Shown one piece after another: positions 24,163 through 32,978 of a stretch of DNA of 43,200 nt; position 1 is the stretch's first letter, and every line of letters starts with the position of its first letter. Source of the DNA: Pseudomonadota bacterium (GTDB lineage Bacteria > Pseudomonadota > Alphaproteobacteria > Sphingomonadales > Sphingomonadaceae). The position numbers and the translations under genes are program-made. Where the stretch lies: the NCBI GenBank assembly GCA_021794525.1, contig JAJYQP010000048.1, positions 1-43,200 on the forward strand, written 5' to 3'. The notes under the pieces were generated by a model. That model saw only the letters and a list, made by a program, of their open reading frames with translations, searched no databases and was not told the origin of the DNA.

Positions 24163-24726
24163 TCAATTGGCAATGCGGACGCGGGCCGCCGCCTCCGCAC
24201 CGCCCTTGGCCCCGTCCGCCTGCGGGTTCAGGCGAAGGAACTCGTAATTGAGCGCGGTGGCGAACAGCACCCAGGCGAAATAAGGCACCACCAGCAGCGC
24301 GGCGATCCGCCGCACCCGCCAGAACAGCACGATGGTGACCGCGACAAGCACAGCGAGGATCGCGATAACGATGAGCGCCCCGGTGATCTGGTGGAGCGCG
24401 AAGAAGGTCGGTGTCCAGGCGAGGTTGAAGAGGAACTGGACCACGAACGCCGCAATGGCGATCCCTCTTCCCCTTGCGCCCCATGCCGAACCCACGAGCG
24501 CGAGCGCGACGCCCATCATCACGTAGAGGATCGACCAGACGATCCCGAAGGCCGCGGGGGGCGGGTAGATGCCGGGCTTCTCCAGCGCGTCGAACCACGG
24601 ATTGCCGGGCCCGCTGCCCGCCACCTGCCGCGCCATGAAGCCGAGGAGCAGGCACAGCGGCACACAGACAAGCGCCCAGCGAATGAAACTGGCGCGCAGC
24701 TGTTCGCGCGAGGCGAGAAAATTCAT
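24163..24726 (-). CDS. tspO: TspO/MBR (tryptophan-rich sensory protein) family membrane protein
   Basis: The 187-residue protein has the five-helix TspO/peripheral benzodiazepine receptor fold. Family marks are NPWFDALEKPGIYPPPAAFG, then IVWSILYVMMGVAL, then FLFNLAWTPTFFALHQ and FAWVLFATALNYEFLRLN. TspO binds porphyrins; in Rhodobacter it tempers photosynthesis-gene expression in response to oxygen. It is slightly longer than the usual ~160 because of an N-terminal lead and a polar tail. Whether this bacterium is phototrophic cannot be judged from the window. A G-rich ribosome-binding site precedes ATG 24726. It may be co-transcribed with ubiK. Confidence 0.92.
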   Translation of the reverse strand: MNFLASREQLRASFIRWALVCVPLCLLLGFMARQVAGSGPGNPWFDALEKPGIYPPPAAFGIVWSILYVMMGVALALVGSAWGARGRGIAIAAFVVQFLFNLAWTPTFFALHQITGALIVIAILAVLVAVTIVLFWRVRRIAALLVVPYFAWVLFATALNYEFLRLNPQADGAKGGAEAAARVRIAN

Positions 24727-24799
24727 GGCACCCCCGGTTTGGCCACCGAATCGATTGGCGGCTTTGTGGCGCGGCCCCGCGACCTGCGCAATGCGCGCT

Positions 24800-25822
24800 T
24801 CAGACCTTCACGACCCCTTTCGAGATCAGGCTGCGCGCGCAATCGACGATGCTTTCCTCGATCGGCCGGGTTTCCCAGCCCAGCCGCTCCCTGGCATGGC
24901 TGGCATCGACATTGCGCGTCTTGCCGATCTCTGCCTTGATCGAACGAACACCCGGATTGAACAGGGCTAGAATCGAGACCATCCAGTTCGGCATTTGCCG
25001 ACGCGGGGTCTTGCGGGTCTGTTCGGGCGGGAGGCGTTCGCGCAGGATCCGCGCCATCTCGAGGATTTTCACGAACCGGCCGGAGGCGATGAAGCGTTCG
25101 TTCGCGAGGCCCGGCGTCTCGAGGCACCGAACATGCAGGTCCGCGCAATCGCGCGTATCGACCACGGCGAACCCCAGATCGGGCGCCATCGGCATCGATC
25201 CGTCGAGTACCTGTTTCACCGCTTCGACGGACGGCGAGAAGTCGGCGTCGTGGACCGGTCCCAGCACCATCGACGGGTTGACCGACACGAACTCCATGTC
25301 CCCTCCCTCGGCCGCCACCCAGTCGCGCGCCGCCCGCTCGGCGATGGTCTTGGACTTGATGTAGGGATAGACATCGGGATGCGAGACGTCGGTCCAGTCC
25401 TTCTCGGTGACGGCATAGACCTTCTCGCTGCGACCGTAGGCGATCGCCGCCATGGAACTCGTCTGGACGAAGCGCCTGACCCCGGCCGCCTTGGCGAAGC
25501 GCAATGCGCGCAGGGTGCCCTCTCGCGCCGGGACGATCATCTCGTCCTCGTGCTTCGGCGCGCTCACTGCGATGGGGCTGGCGAGATGGGCGACATGGCC
25601 GCATCCCGCCATGGCATCGGCCCAGCCCGCATCGCTCATCAGCTCTGCCTCGAAGACCGCGAGCCGCTCGCCCGCCCCGGGCCAGCGGGCACGCAGTTTC
25701 GGCTCGTTCTTTGCCTTGCTGCGGACGGTGGTCCGGACCGTCCAGCCCTTCGCGAGGAGCTGGTCGATGACCTCGCCCGCAATGTACCCAGTTCCGCCCG
25801 TGACCAAAACCGTGCCTGCCAT
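24800..25822 (-). CDS. NAD-dependent epimerase/dehydratase, dihydroflavonol-reductase-like
   Basis: The product (340 residues from ATG 25822) is an extended short-chain dehydrogenase. The Rossmann motif TGGTGYIAG lies at the N-terminus. VAHLASPI and VQTSSMAAIAYG follow, then the catalytic YPYIKSK pair (Tyr-x3-Lys) and VNPSMVLGPVHD. This order matches dihydroflavonol 4-reductase/cinnamoyl-CoA reductase-like enzymes, which in bacteria reduce various aldehydes and ketones; the natural substrate is unknown. The start is preferred because GGGAG lies about seven bases upstream; TTG 25840 would add six residues. It lies between glutathione reductase and tspO on the same strand. Confidence 0.88.
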   Translation of the reverse strand: MAGTVLVTGGTGYIAGEVIDQLLAKGWTVRTTVRSKAKNEPKLRARWPGAGERLAVFEAELMSDAGWADAMAGCGHVAHLASPIAVSAPKHEDEMIVPAREGTLRALRFAKAAGVRRFVQTSSMAAIAYGRSEKVYAVTEKDWTDVSHPDVYPYIKSKTIAERAARDWVAAEGGDMEFVSVNPSMVLGPVHDADFSPSVEAVKQVLDGSMPMAPDLGFAVVDTRDCADLHVRCLETPGLANERFIASGRFVKILEMARILRERLPPEQTRKTPRRQMPNWMVSILALFNPGVRSIKAEIGKTRNVDASHARERLGWETRPIEESIVDCARSLISKGVVKV

Positions 25823-25880
25823 GACCGTCTCCCTTTGCAACCCATCCTAGGCCGACTGCCACCGCGCGCAAAGCGGTTCC

Positions 25881-27222
25881 TCAGCGCAGCAGGACCAGCT
25901 CTTCCGCCATTGTCGGGTGGACGGCGCAGGTGGCGTCGAAATCGGCCTTGTGCAGCCCCGCCTTCACCGCCACCGCGGCAGCCTGCATGATCTCCGGCGC
26001 GTCGGGCCCGATCATGTGGATACCCACGATCTTGTCCGCCTCGTCGCAGATCATCTTGTAGAGCGCGCGCTCCTCGCGGCCGGCCAGGACGTTCTTCATC
26101 GGGCGGAAGTCGGACTGGTAGACCTTGACCGGGCCAAGCTTCTGACGCGCCTGCTTCTCGGTCAGGCCGACACCGCACAGCGGCGGATGGCTGAAGACCG
26201 CCGAGGGAATGCAGCTGTGATCGACAGCGTGGGGCTTCCCGCCGAAGACGGTCTCGGCGAAAGCCTGCCCTTCCCGGATCGCCACCGGGGTGAGCTGCAC
26301 CCGGTCGGTCACGTCCCCGACCGCGTAGATGTGATCGATATTGGTCCTGCTGAAGCGATCGACCTTGATGGCGCCGTTTTCGCCAAGTTCGACACCGGCC
26401 TGGTCCAGCCCCAGCCCTTCGGTGTTCGGCACGCGACCTGTGGCGAACATCACGCAATCGACTTCGATCGGCTCGTGGTTCGCCATGGATACCTTCAGGC
26501 TCCTGCCCTTCTTCTCGATGGCCTCGAATTCGGCGTGGAAGCGGAAATCGATGCCCTTCAGCATGGAGATGTGAAGCAGCCGTTCGCGCAAGCCCTCGTC
26601 ATAGCTCCGCAGCAGCTGGTCGGAGCGGGTCATGATCGTGACCTTGCTGCCGAATTCGTTGAAGATGCCGGCGAACTCGTTCGCAATATAGCCGCCACCG
26701 GCGATCAGGATCCGCTCGGGAATCGCGTCGAGGTGGAAGGCCTCGTTGCTGGTGATGCCGAGTTCGTGCCCCTCGCAGCCCGGCACATGGGGGCGCGCGC
26801 CGGTGGCGATCAGGATATGCTTCGCGGTGACGGTCGTGCCGCTCGCCAGCCTGATCTCGTGCGGTCCGACCAGCTCGGCGCGTTCATGCAGGATGGTGCA
26901 GCCGTTGTTCTCGAGCGTATCGGTGTAGGCGCCCTCGAGCCGGTCGACGTCCTTCAGGACATTGTCGCGCAGCACTTTCCAGTCGAAGCGCTTGCCCTCG
27001 ATATGCCAGCCGAAATTCGCGCAATCCTCCAGGTCCTCGGCAAAATGCGCACCGTAGATCAGCATCTTCTTAGGCACGCAGCCGCGGATCACGCATGTCC
27101 CGCCGACGCGATATTCTTCGGCGATGGCGACCCTGGCGCCCATCGCGGCGGAAACCCGGCTCGCGCGCACACCGCCCGATCCTGCGCCAATGGTGAAAAG
27201 GTCGTAGTCGTATTCGGCCATG
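25881..27222 (-). CDS. gor: Glutathione-disulfide reductase
   Basis: The 446-residue flavoenzyme regenerates GSH from GSSG with NADPH. The FAD motif is TIGAGSGGVRASR; the redox disulfide is Cys43/Cys48 in GGTCVIRGCVPKK, the glutathione-reductase variant of this family. The NADPH site is GGGYIANEFAGIF, with basic residues after the second strand (TRSDQLLR). A second FAD contact is IYAVGDVTDRVQLTP, and the active-site base is in AVHPTMAEE near the C-terminus. The ATG at 27222 follows AAGGAG; an upstream start at 27245 would add eight residues. The Arg-rich NADP site and the absence of the lipoamide signature argue against lipoamide dehydrogenase. Confidence 0.95.
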
Positions 27223-27276
27223 GGCGCGTGCTCCTTGTCGGGCACGCGCTATGGCGGGCAGCGGCTCGCTTGCCAA

Positions 27277-27957
27277 CTAGCGGCGCGGCGGCTCCTGTGC
27301 GGCAAGAAGGCGCACCTTGGCGGTCGTCTGAACGACAAACAGGATCACCATGAACACGCCCGCCCCGCCGACGAACAGGTCAAGCCAGCTGGCCTCTTTC
27401 ACGACCGGTTCGGGAATGCCGCCGAAATACATGACCAGCGTGATCCCGATGAGCACGAAGCGCAGCTCCGTCGGCCCGAAGGCGAGGTAGGAGAGCCTGA
27501 GCTCTCCGAGCACGCGGGCGGCCAGGAAGGCGTGGATGCTCATCAGCAGATAGCCCGCGAGCGCGAAAAGCGCGGCGCCGAAATCGACGTAGGGCGACAA
27601 CCCGATGCCGCCGACGATCAGGGTCGTCGCCAGCGCATCGCAGCTGTGGTCAAGGAAATAGCCGTAACGCGGCCGCTCGATCTTGCGCCAGCGCGCCAGG
27701 CTGCCGTCGAGCGAATCGCCGAACCACTGGACGAAGAAAGCGGCGATGCTCAGCCACAGCCAGTTGCGATCGAGGTTGCTGGCGAAATAACCAACGAAGA
27801 TCAGGACCGACCCGATCATGCCGACGCTCGTCAGCCGGTCCGGTGTGACGCTGGCCGGAAGCCGGGCACACAGCCAGTTGAGCAGGCGGCGCTCCGACCG
27901 AGCCAGGATGTTTTCCTGGATGCGGTCGATCGCCTTGATTTCGGGCAGTTCGCTCAT
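27277..27957 (-). CDS. CDP-alcohol phosphatidyltransferase family membrane protein
   Basis: The 226-residue protein has about six transmembrane helices and the CDP-alcohol phosphotransferase motif D-x2-D-G-x2-A-R-x(8-9)-G-x3-D-x3-D, seen as DSLDGSLARW followed by GYFLDHSCD (about residues 84-110). Enzymes of this type join a CDP-activated head or diacylglycerol to an alcohol to make phospholipids. The motif is complete, so the enzyme should be active, but sequence alone does not distinguish PgsA, Pcs, PssA or inositol-type members. It follows the glutathione reductase gene's upstream side at 31 bases, and rhlE ends 36 bases away on the same strand. Confidence 0.87.
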   Translation of the reverse strand: MSELPEIKAIDRIQENILARSERRLLNWLCARLPASVTPDRLTSVGMIGSVLIFVGYFASNLDRNWLWLSIAAFFVQWFGDSLDGSLARWRKIERPRYGYFLDHSCDALATTLIVGGIGLSPYVDFGAALFALAGYLLMSIHAFLAARVLGELRLSYLAFGPTELRFVLIGITLVMYFGGIPEPVVKEASWLDLFVGGAGVFMVILFVVQTTAKVRLLAAQEPPRR

Positions 27958-27993
27958 CGATTCGGACTGCCTCTCTTACAGTTCCGTGACTCC

Positions 27994-29418
27994 CTAGCCG
28001 CGTCCGCGTCCGCCGCCAAATCGCTTGCGGCGCTGCGGTCGGCCGGCCGCGTTCCCGCCGGTCGACCCGTCGCCCGAATGCGGCGGCCGACCTGCCCGCG
28101 AGGGATGCTTGCGCTTGGCCTTATTGGCGCTGCGCTGCTCGCCGGAGGCCTCGGCGCGCGGCGCGCCGCCACCTTGGCCATGGCGCGGCGTGACCTTGGG
28201 GCGAGCGAGCTTGGGCTTCGGCTCGCGCTTGGTCGGGCCGACACCTTCCACCACCGCGCGGAAGTTGTCGGGTAGCGGCAAGCGCTCCAGTTCCGCCCCA
28301 GTGACCTTGCGGATGTCCTTGAGATAGGCGCGCTCGTCCTCGGCGCAGAACGCGATCGCAATGCCGTCGGCTCCGGCACGCGCGGTGCGGCCGATGCGGT
28401 GGACATATTGCTCGGGCACATTAGGCAGCTCGAAATTGATGACGTGGCTGACGCCGGGAATGTCGATCCCCCGGGCGGCAACGTCGGTCGCGACCAGCAC
28501 CGGGGTCTTTGCGCGGCGGAACTCGTCGAGGGCTCGCTCGCGCTGCGGCTGGCTCTTGTTGCCGTGGATCGCGTTGGCCGGGACGCCGGCCTGCGCCAGC
28601 TTCTTCACCACCCGGTCGGCGCCGTGCTTGGTGCGGGTGAAGATCAGAACGCGCTCGAATTCGCCGGGCACCGGATGGCGGCGGCGCAGGATCATCTCCA
28701 GTAGCGTCTGCTTCTCGTCCTGCTGGACCATCAGGAGATACTGCTCGATCCGCTCTGCGGTGGTGCTTTCGGGCGTCACCGAGACCTGGACCGGGTCATG
28801 GCAATATTGCCCGACAAGCTCCCTGATCGCCTTGGGCATCGTCGCGCTGAAGAACAGCGTCTGCCGTTCCTTGGGAACAAGTTGGCTGATCTTGCGCAGC
28901 GCGTGAATAAAGCCGAGGTCGAGCATCTGGTCGGCCTCGTCCAGGACGAGAATCTCGACACCGTTCAGCGCGAACGCCTTCTGATCGATGAGGTCGAGCA
29001 GGCGACCCGGCGTCGCGACGAGGATATCGGTGCCGCGGTGCAGCTTGTTGCGGTCCTTGTTGACCGAAGTGCCGCCGACGATCGACTGCACCTTGAGGCC
29101 GGCGAGCGCGCCGTAGTCCTTGGCGCTCTGGGCGATCTGGCCAGCCAGTTCGCGGGTCGGGGCGAGGACGAGCATACGGCAGCTCTTGAACGGGGTCTGG
29201 CGCTCTGCCCTACCGTCTATTGGGCGCAGCCGGTCGATGCTCGGGAGCATGAAGGCCGCGGTCTTGCCGGTGCCGGTCTGCGCGATTCCGAGCAGGTCGC
29301 GCCCTGCCAGAACCGGCGGAATGGCCTGCGCCTGGATCGGCGTCGGCGTCGAATAGCCTTTGAGCTCGAGCGCCTGGAGAACGGGCTGCGACAGCCCGAG
29401 ATCGGTGAATTGGGTCAT
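27994..29418 (-). CDS. rhlE: DEAD-box RNA helicase, RhlE type
   Basis: The 474-residue product is an RNA helicase of the RhlE group. MTQFTDLGLSQPVLQALE opens the Q-motif region, with TPTPIQAQAI. Walker A AQTGTGKT lies at 46-53, then VLDEADQMLDLGF, FSATMP and HRIGRTARAGADG. The C-terminal 100 residues are basic and rich in Pro, Arg, Lys and Gly, ending RKRFGGGRGRG, as in RhlE proteins that act on rRNA and ribosome assembly or mRNA decay. The ATG at 29418 lacks a strong Shine-Dalgarno; the frame is open to 29481. It is unlike the helicase at 1530-3296, which has a DbpA-type RNA-binding domain. Confidence 0.93.
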   Translation of the reverse strand: MTQFTDLGLSQPVLQALELKGYSTPTPIQAQAIPPVLAGRDLLGIAQTGTGKTAAFMLPSIDRLRPIDGRAERQTPFKSCRMLVLAPTRELAGQIAQSAKDYGALAGLKVQSIVGGTSVNKDRNKLHRGTDILVATPGRLLDLIDQKAFALNGVEILVLDEADQMLDLGFIHALRKISQLVPKERQTLFFSATMPKAIRELVGQYCHDPVQVSVTPESTTAERIEQYLLMVQQDEKQTLLEMILRRRHPVPGEFERVLIFTRTKHGADRVVKKLAQAGVPANAIHGNKSQPQRERALDEFRRAKTPVLVATDVAARGIDIPGVSHVINFELPNVPEQYVHRIGRTARAGADGIAIAFCAEDERAYLKDIRKVTGAELERLPLPDNFRAVVEGVGPTKREPKPKLARPKVTPRHGQGGGAPRAEASGEQRSANKAKRKHPSRAGRPPHSGDGSTGGNAAGRPQRRKRFGGGRGRG

Positions 29419-29805
29419 GAAAACTCGCAATATGTGCGGCGCGCAGCCGAAATGGGCGCACGTTCGCGGGGTTGAAACCACCCGCGTGAAAAGGGAAGTC
29501 TTGGAAAATTCTGGACCGATGCGCGGCCGGGGCGGAGGCTTTATCCCATCCGCCGCTTCACGCTGGCTTGCGCGCTTCGACGGCGGCGCAAATGGTCGCC
29601 GCGGCGGTGAATGTCAACCCGCCGCAGATGACGGTCCCCGTGGACGCACAGAAGTTCAGAGCTGGCTTGACCCGAACGCGAGCTTCTCGGAGCGTGGGTC
29701 GGACCGCGAATTCCATGGCCGATTCAATCGCATCGCCGTTAGCGCCGAAAAAAAGGCACCGCGATCCCGTCGCGGCGCCCCATTGTGGTCGTCAAGCGAT
29801 CTCGA
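29419..29805. other. Gene-free stretch between rhlE and the PEP-CTERM gene
   Basis: No gene is supported in these 387 bases. They hold the terminator listed at 29748-29775 and, at 29669-29700, an imperfect hairpin (GACCC plus CGC pairing with GCG plus GGGTC). The stretch next to 29418 must contain the rhlE leader. A long leader would fit the cold-regulated helicase family, but no promoter is clear. Confidence 0.5.
29748..29775 (-). terminator. Rho-independent terminator of the PEP-CTERM gene
   Basis: On the minus strand a 6-bp stem CCGCGA/TCGCGG with a five-base loop is followed after four bases by seven Us (A-run at 29748-29754 on the plus strand). It lies 30 bases after the stop codon of the gene ending at 29806, a textbook position and form. 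Confidence 0.8.
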
Positions 29806-30393
29806 TCAGACGATCGCGAAACGGCGGATCGCAGCCGTACGGCGGCGCAGCGTTGCGCCGACAACGCCAAAGCCGAGGATCATAAGGCCCCAGGCAGCCG
29901 GCTCGGGAACGCCCTGCGTGGCATACAGGTGAGCGTTCGAAAGGCTGTTCGAATTCGTCAGCACGATCGAAGAGGTCGGGTTGGCGAAGTTGAACAGATA
30001 GAAGGCCGTGAAACCGCCCGGGCCTTGGCCGAAGGGGCTTTTCACGCCGCCACCAAAGTGCATGCCGACGATGGTTTCGCCGAGCAAAGGCACACCGAAC
30101 GAAATCGGCGACAGGGAGGTATGACCCGTTCCGTCGAGGAACGAGTTGTTCGCGTTCGTACCCATGTTGTAAACAAAGGTTGCCGCCCCGAGGGCAGTGA
30201 TAGCAGCATTCTGATCTGTGCGCGTCGCGTTGCTGTTCGCATTGCCGGCAACATACCAGCACGCCGTCGCGCCTTGAGCATTAGCCAACTGGTCCGCGGT
30301 GCACACCGTGGGCGCAGCCTGCGCGGGAGCCGATACTGCCAGCGCGCCAAAGGCAAGCACAGCGGCAGCAGCCAAACTGAACTTCTTCAACAT
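29806..30393 (-). CDS. PEP-CTERM (PEPxxW-type) exported protein
   Basis: The 195-residue product has an N-terminal signal peptide (MLKKFSLAAAAVLAFGALAV, then SAPAQA) and a C-terminal sorting signal: VPEPAAWGLMILGFGVVG followed by an Arg-rich end (TLRRRTAAIRRF). This is the PEP-CTERM tripartite tag of the sphingomonad PEPxxW type, processed by an exosortase. The mature part has two cysteines (VCTADQLANAQGATACWYVA) and is rich in Asn, Thr, Ser and Gly, as in extracellular or matrix-associated proteins. No exosortase gene is seen in the window. The ATG at 30393 is preferred; a longer frame reaches 30423. It has its own promoter candidate and a terminator. Confidence 0.88.
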   Translation of the reverse strand: MLKKFSLAAAAVLAFGALAVSAPAQAAPTVCTADQLANAQGATACWYVAGNANSNATRTDQNAAITALGAATFVYNMGTNANNSFLDGTGHTSLSPISFGVPLLGETIVGMHFGGGVKSPFGQGPGGFTAFYLFNFANPTSSIVLTNSNSLSNAHLYATQGVPEPAAWGLMILGFGVVGATLRRRTAAIRRFAIV

Positions 30394-30462
30394 CGTCGTA
30401 ACCCCATACCACCAACCGGGCATATCAAACCATTTCGATTTTGCCCGGCGATCCCGAGTCGC

Positions 30463-30490
30463 TTTATACGCTTTTGCACCCGCATTGCAA
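30463..30490 (-). promoter_or_regulatory. Sigma-70-like promoter of the PEP-CTERM gene
   Basis: On the minus strand TTGCAA (30490-30485) and TATAAA (30468-30463) are separated by 16 bases, giving a start near 30456 and a leader of about 63 bases to the ATG at 30393. A 6-7-6 inverted repeat TTTGCA/TGCAAA overlaps the -35 region (about 30473-30491) and could be an operator. Confidence 0.5.
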
Positions 30491-30528
30491 AGAGGTTACG
30501 GTCTGTAACAATTCGCGACGCTTTCTTA

Positions 30529-32085
30529 TCACCTTGCCAGCCCGGCGTGTTCCAGCAGCCGTTGTGTGCTCGCGTCGAACGACTCTCCTCCCGCCTCGAT
30601 CCGTTTTGCGATCGTCTTGCCAAGCTCGACGCCGAACTGGTCGAACGGGTTGATGCCCATCAGCACGGCATTGGCAAAGGTCCGGTGCTCGTGAAACGCG
30701 ATCAATGCGCCGAGGGTGGCCGCGTCGATGTCGTCGCACAGCATCGTCGCGCTCGGGCGGTCGCCGGGATAGCGCCGCGCCGGGTCTGCGTCCTGCGCCC
30801 CCGCCATCAGCGCTGCCCCTTGCGCAAAGCAGTTCATCAACAGGATCCGGTGATGCGCCGGATCGAGCGCGTCGCCGGGCGCGATACTGGCGATGAAATC
30901 GACCGGGGTCTCGACGGTCCCCTGGTGGAGCAACTGGAAGACCGCGTGCTGGGCGTCGGTGCCCACGCCGCCCCAGGTGATCGGCGCCGTGGGCGCGCCG
31001 ACAGCCGCTCCGTCGGCCGTCACCCGCTTGCCGTTCGATTCCATCTCGAGCTGCTGGAGATAGCTGGGGAACAGCGCCAGACGCTCGTCATAGGCGAACA
31101 CCGCGCGGGTCTGGCAGCCGCGCAGCCGTGTATAGAGCTGGTCTGCGAAGGCGGCGCGCAAGGGAAGGTTCGCCCTCCCCTCGGTTGCCGCGAAATGGCG
31201 GTCGACTGCCTGCGCGCCTGCCCGCATGGCCTCGAAATCCTCCCACCCGGCGGCCAGCGCGATGGGGAAGCCGATCGAGGACCATAGCGAGTACCGCCCG
31301 CCGACGCTTTCGGGGAATGGGAGCACGCGGGTCTCGTCCACGCCCCACTCGACCGCCTTCTCCGGACTGGCGGTCAGTGCGATGACGCGGCCGTGCGGGT
31401 CGGCGACGCCATTGTCGCGCAGCCAGGCCATCGCGCTGTTCGCGTTGGTCATGGTTTCGATGGTGGTGAAGGTCTTGCTGGCGACGGCTATCAGCGTGGT
31501 GGCCGGATCGCAGGCGTCGAAAGCCCGCTCCAGCGCAACGCCGTCGATGTTGGAGACGACATGCGCGTCCACCAGGGCGAAATCACCCGCCAGCGCTCCG
31601 AGCGCCAGGTCCGGCCCCAGCGCGCTTCCGCCGATGCCGATGTGAATCAGGTGCTTGATCTCCCCGAGCGCGCCCTGGTGGATTGCCTCGACCAGCAGCC
31701 GCATCCGCTCGTGAAGCGCGGCCGCCTCCTCCACATCGGCGACCGAGCCCATGCCGCGCTGGGCGGTATGGGTTGCAGCCCGCCCCTCGGTGACGTTGAC
31801 CTTCTCGCCATCGAGGAGCGCGCGGCGCCTGCCGGCAAAGTCACAGGCCTCGGCAAGCGCCTCGAACGCCTGGAGGTGGGCGGCATCGAGGTGGGTTTTC
31901 GACCAGTCGAACCGGATCCCTCCGGCGGTGGCGCCCTCGCCCCATTCGATGCGTCCGGAGAGCATCTCGACCCGATCCGCCCCGCCGGTTTCGGAATCGG
32001 CGAACAGATCGGTCAGCCGCGGCCGCGGCAGTGCGGAAAGGCGGTCCCAGATGGCGGCGGCGGGTGTGGTCGCAGCGTCGGTCAC
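30529..32085 (-). CDS. pgi: Glucose-6-phosphate isomerase
   Basis: Pgi interconverts glucose 6-phosphate and fructose 6-phosphate. The 518-residue product (from GTG 32085) shows the two SIS domains: HIGIGGSALGPDLALGAL, VASKTFTTIETMTNA, the signature GGRYSLWSSIGFPIAL, the catalytic Glu in YLQQLEMESNGK, the His in LHQGTVE and the Lys in INPFDQFGVELGK. GTG at 32085 is preferred because AAAGGAC lies about seven bases upstream; the frame itself is open to 32166. It is divergent from lepB with an 80-base gap. Sphingomonads often rely on the Entner-Doudoroff route, where Pgi works in the gluconeogenic direction. Confidence 0.96.
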   Translation of the reverse strand: MTDAATTPAAAIWDRLSALPRPRLTDLFADSETGGADRVEMLSGRIEWGEGATAGGIRFDWSKTHLDAAHLQAFEALAEACDFAGRRRALLDGEKVNVTEGRAATHTAQRGMGSVADVEEAAALHERMRLLVEAIHQGALGEIKHLIHIGIGGSALGPDLALGALAGDFALVDAHVVSNIDGVALERAFDACDPATTLIAVASKTFTTIETMTNANSAMAWLRDNGVADPHGRVIALTASPEKAVEWGVDETRVLPFPESVGGRYSLWSSIGFPIALAAGWEDFEAMRAGAQAVDRHFAATEGRANLPLRAAFADQLYTRLRGCQTRAVFAYDERLALFPSYLQQLEMESNGKRVTADGAAVGAPTAPITWGGVGTDAQHAVFQLLHQGTVETPVDFIASIAPGDALDPAHHRILLMNCFAQGAALMAGAQDADPARRYPGDRPSATMLCDDIDAATLGALIAFHEHRTFANAVLMGINPFDQFGVELGKTIAKRIEAGGESFDASTQRLLEHAGLAR

Positions 32086-32165
32086 GCGAAAGTCCTTTCG
32101 TGGAATCTCCGGCGCGACTACGGGCTGCCGCGATGATTGCAAACCCCACGCGGCGCTGAACTGCA

Positions 32166-32978
32166 ATGCCCGCCTTCAACGACACGGCAGAAACCGGCGA
32201 GGTACCGCACCGCGGCAATTTTCCGCGCTTTCTCGCTCTGCTGCTTTTGGCGGTGTTGTCCGTCCGCAGCTTCGCCTGCGCGCCCTTCACCATCCCCAGC
32301 GAGAGCATGCTCCCGACGCTCCAGAACGGCGACTATCTGGTCGCGGCGAAATGGCCCTATGGCTATTCGCGCTATTCCCTGCCGTTCAACGCACCGCTCA
32401 TTTCGGGCAAGCTGTTCCCCCACCTGCCCCAGCGCGGGGACGTCGCGATCTTTCGGCATGCGTCGGACGGCGCGGAATACGTCAAGCGCGTGATCGGCCT
32501 GCCCGGGGATATCGTGTCGATGCGTAACGGCGCGCTGGTGCTGAACGGACAACCCGTTCCACGCCAGCGGATCGCCGACTTCCGGATTGCGCAGTCGCCC
32601 AACACGCCCTGCGCCTGGGGGGCCGTGCGGGAGACCGGGCCGCAGGGTTCGGTGATCTGCCGCTACGTCCGCTATCGCGAGACGCTGCCGGGTGGCCGGA
32701 GCTACGACGTCCTCGATTTCGGCGCGACTCCGCAGGACCGCTACGGCCCGATGACGGTCCCCGACGGCTATGTCTTCGTGCTCGGCGACAATCGCGACAA
32801 TTCGCAGGACAGCCGCTTCCCGGCGCGGCCCGGCGGCGGTGTGGGCCTGGTGCCCGCCTCGTTGCTGGTCGCACGCGCCGGACTGGTGCTCTTTTCCAGC
32901 GACGGATCGGCGGTATGGTACGATCCGCTCAGCTGGATTGCAGCCACGCGCTGGCATCGCATGGGAGAACGGATTTGA
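32166..32978 (+). CDS. lepB: Signal peptidase I
   Basis: The 270-residue type I signal peptidase removes signal peptides at the periplasmic face of the inner membrane. A single N-terminal membrane anchor (FLALLLLAVLSVRSF, about 22-36) is followed by the catalytic Ser47 in IPSESMLPTL and Lys107 in YVKRVIGLPGD, then the conserved box GDNRDNSQDSR near residue 210. The length and Ser/Lys dyad are typical. It starts the lepB-rnc-era cluster; its stop codon overlaps the TTG start of rnc. The order lepB-rnc-era is conserved widely in proteobacteria. Confidence 0.96.
   Translation: MPAFNDTAETGEVPHRGNFPRFLALLLLAVLSVRSFACAPFTIPSESMLPTLQNGDYLVAAKWPYGYSRYSLPFNAPLISGKLFPHLPQRGDVAIFRHASDGAEYVKRVIGLPGDIVSMRNGALVLNGQPVPRQRIADFRIAQSPNTPCAWGAVRETGPQGSVICRYVRYRETLPGGRSYDVLDFGATPQDRYGPMTVPDGYVFVLGDNRDNSQDSRFPARPGGGVGLVPASLLVARAGLVLFSSDGSAVWYDPLSWIAATRWHRMGERI

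Noticed and set aside
25917..27353. 478-codon open frame opposite glutathione reductase
   Set aside because: Antisense shadow of an unmistakable gene; no motif, signal peptide or ribosome-binding site was seen.
30495..30509. Short stem GTTAC/GTAAC after pgi as a terminator
   Set aside because: Only five AT-containing base pairs and three following Us; it also lies just upstream of the PEP-CTERM promoter, so it is too weak to call.
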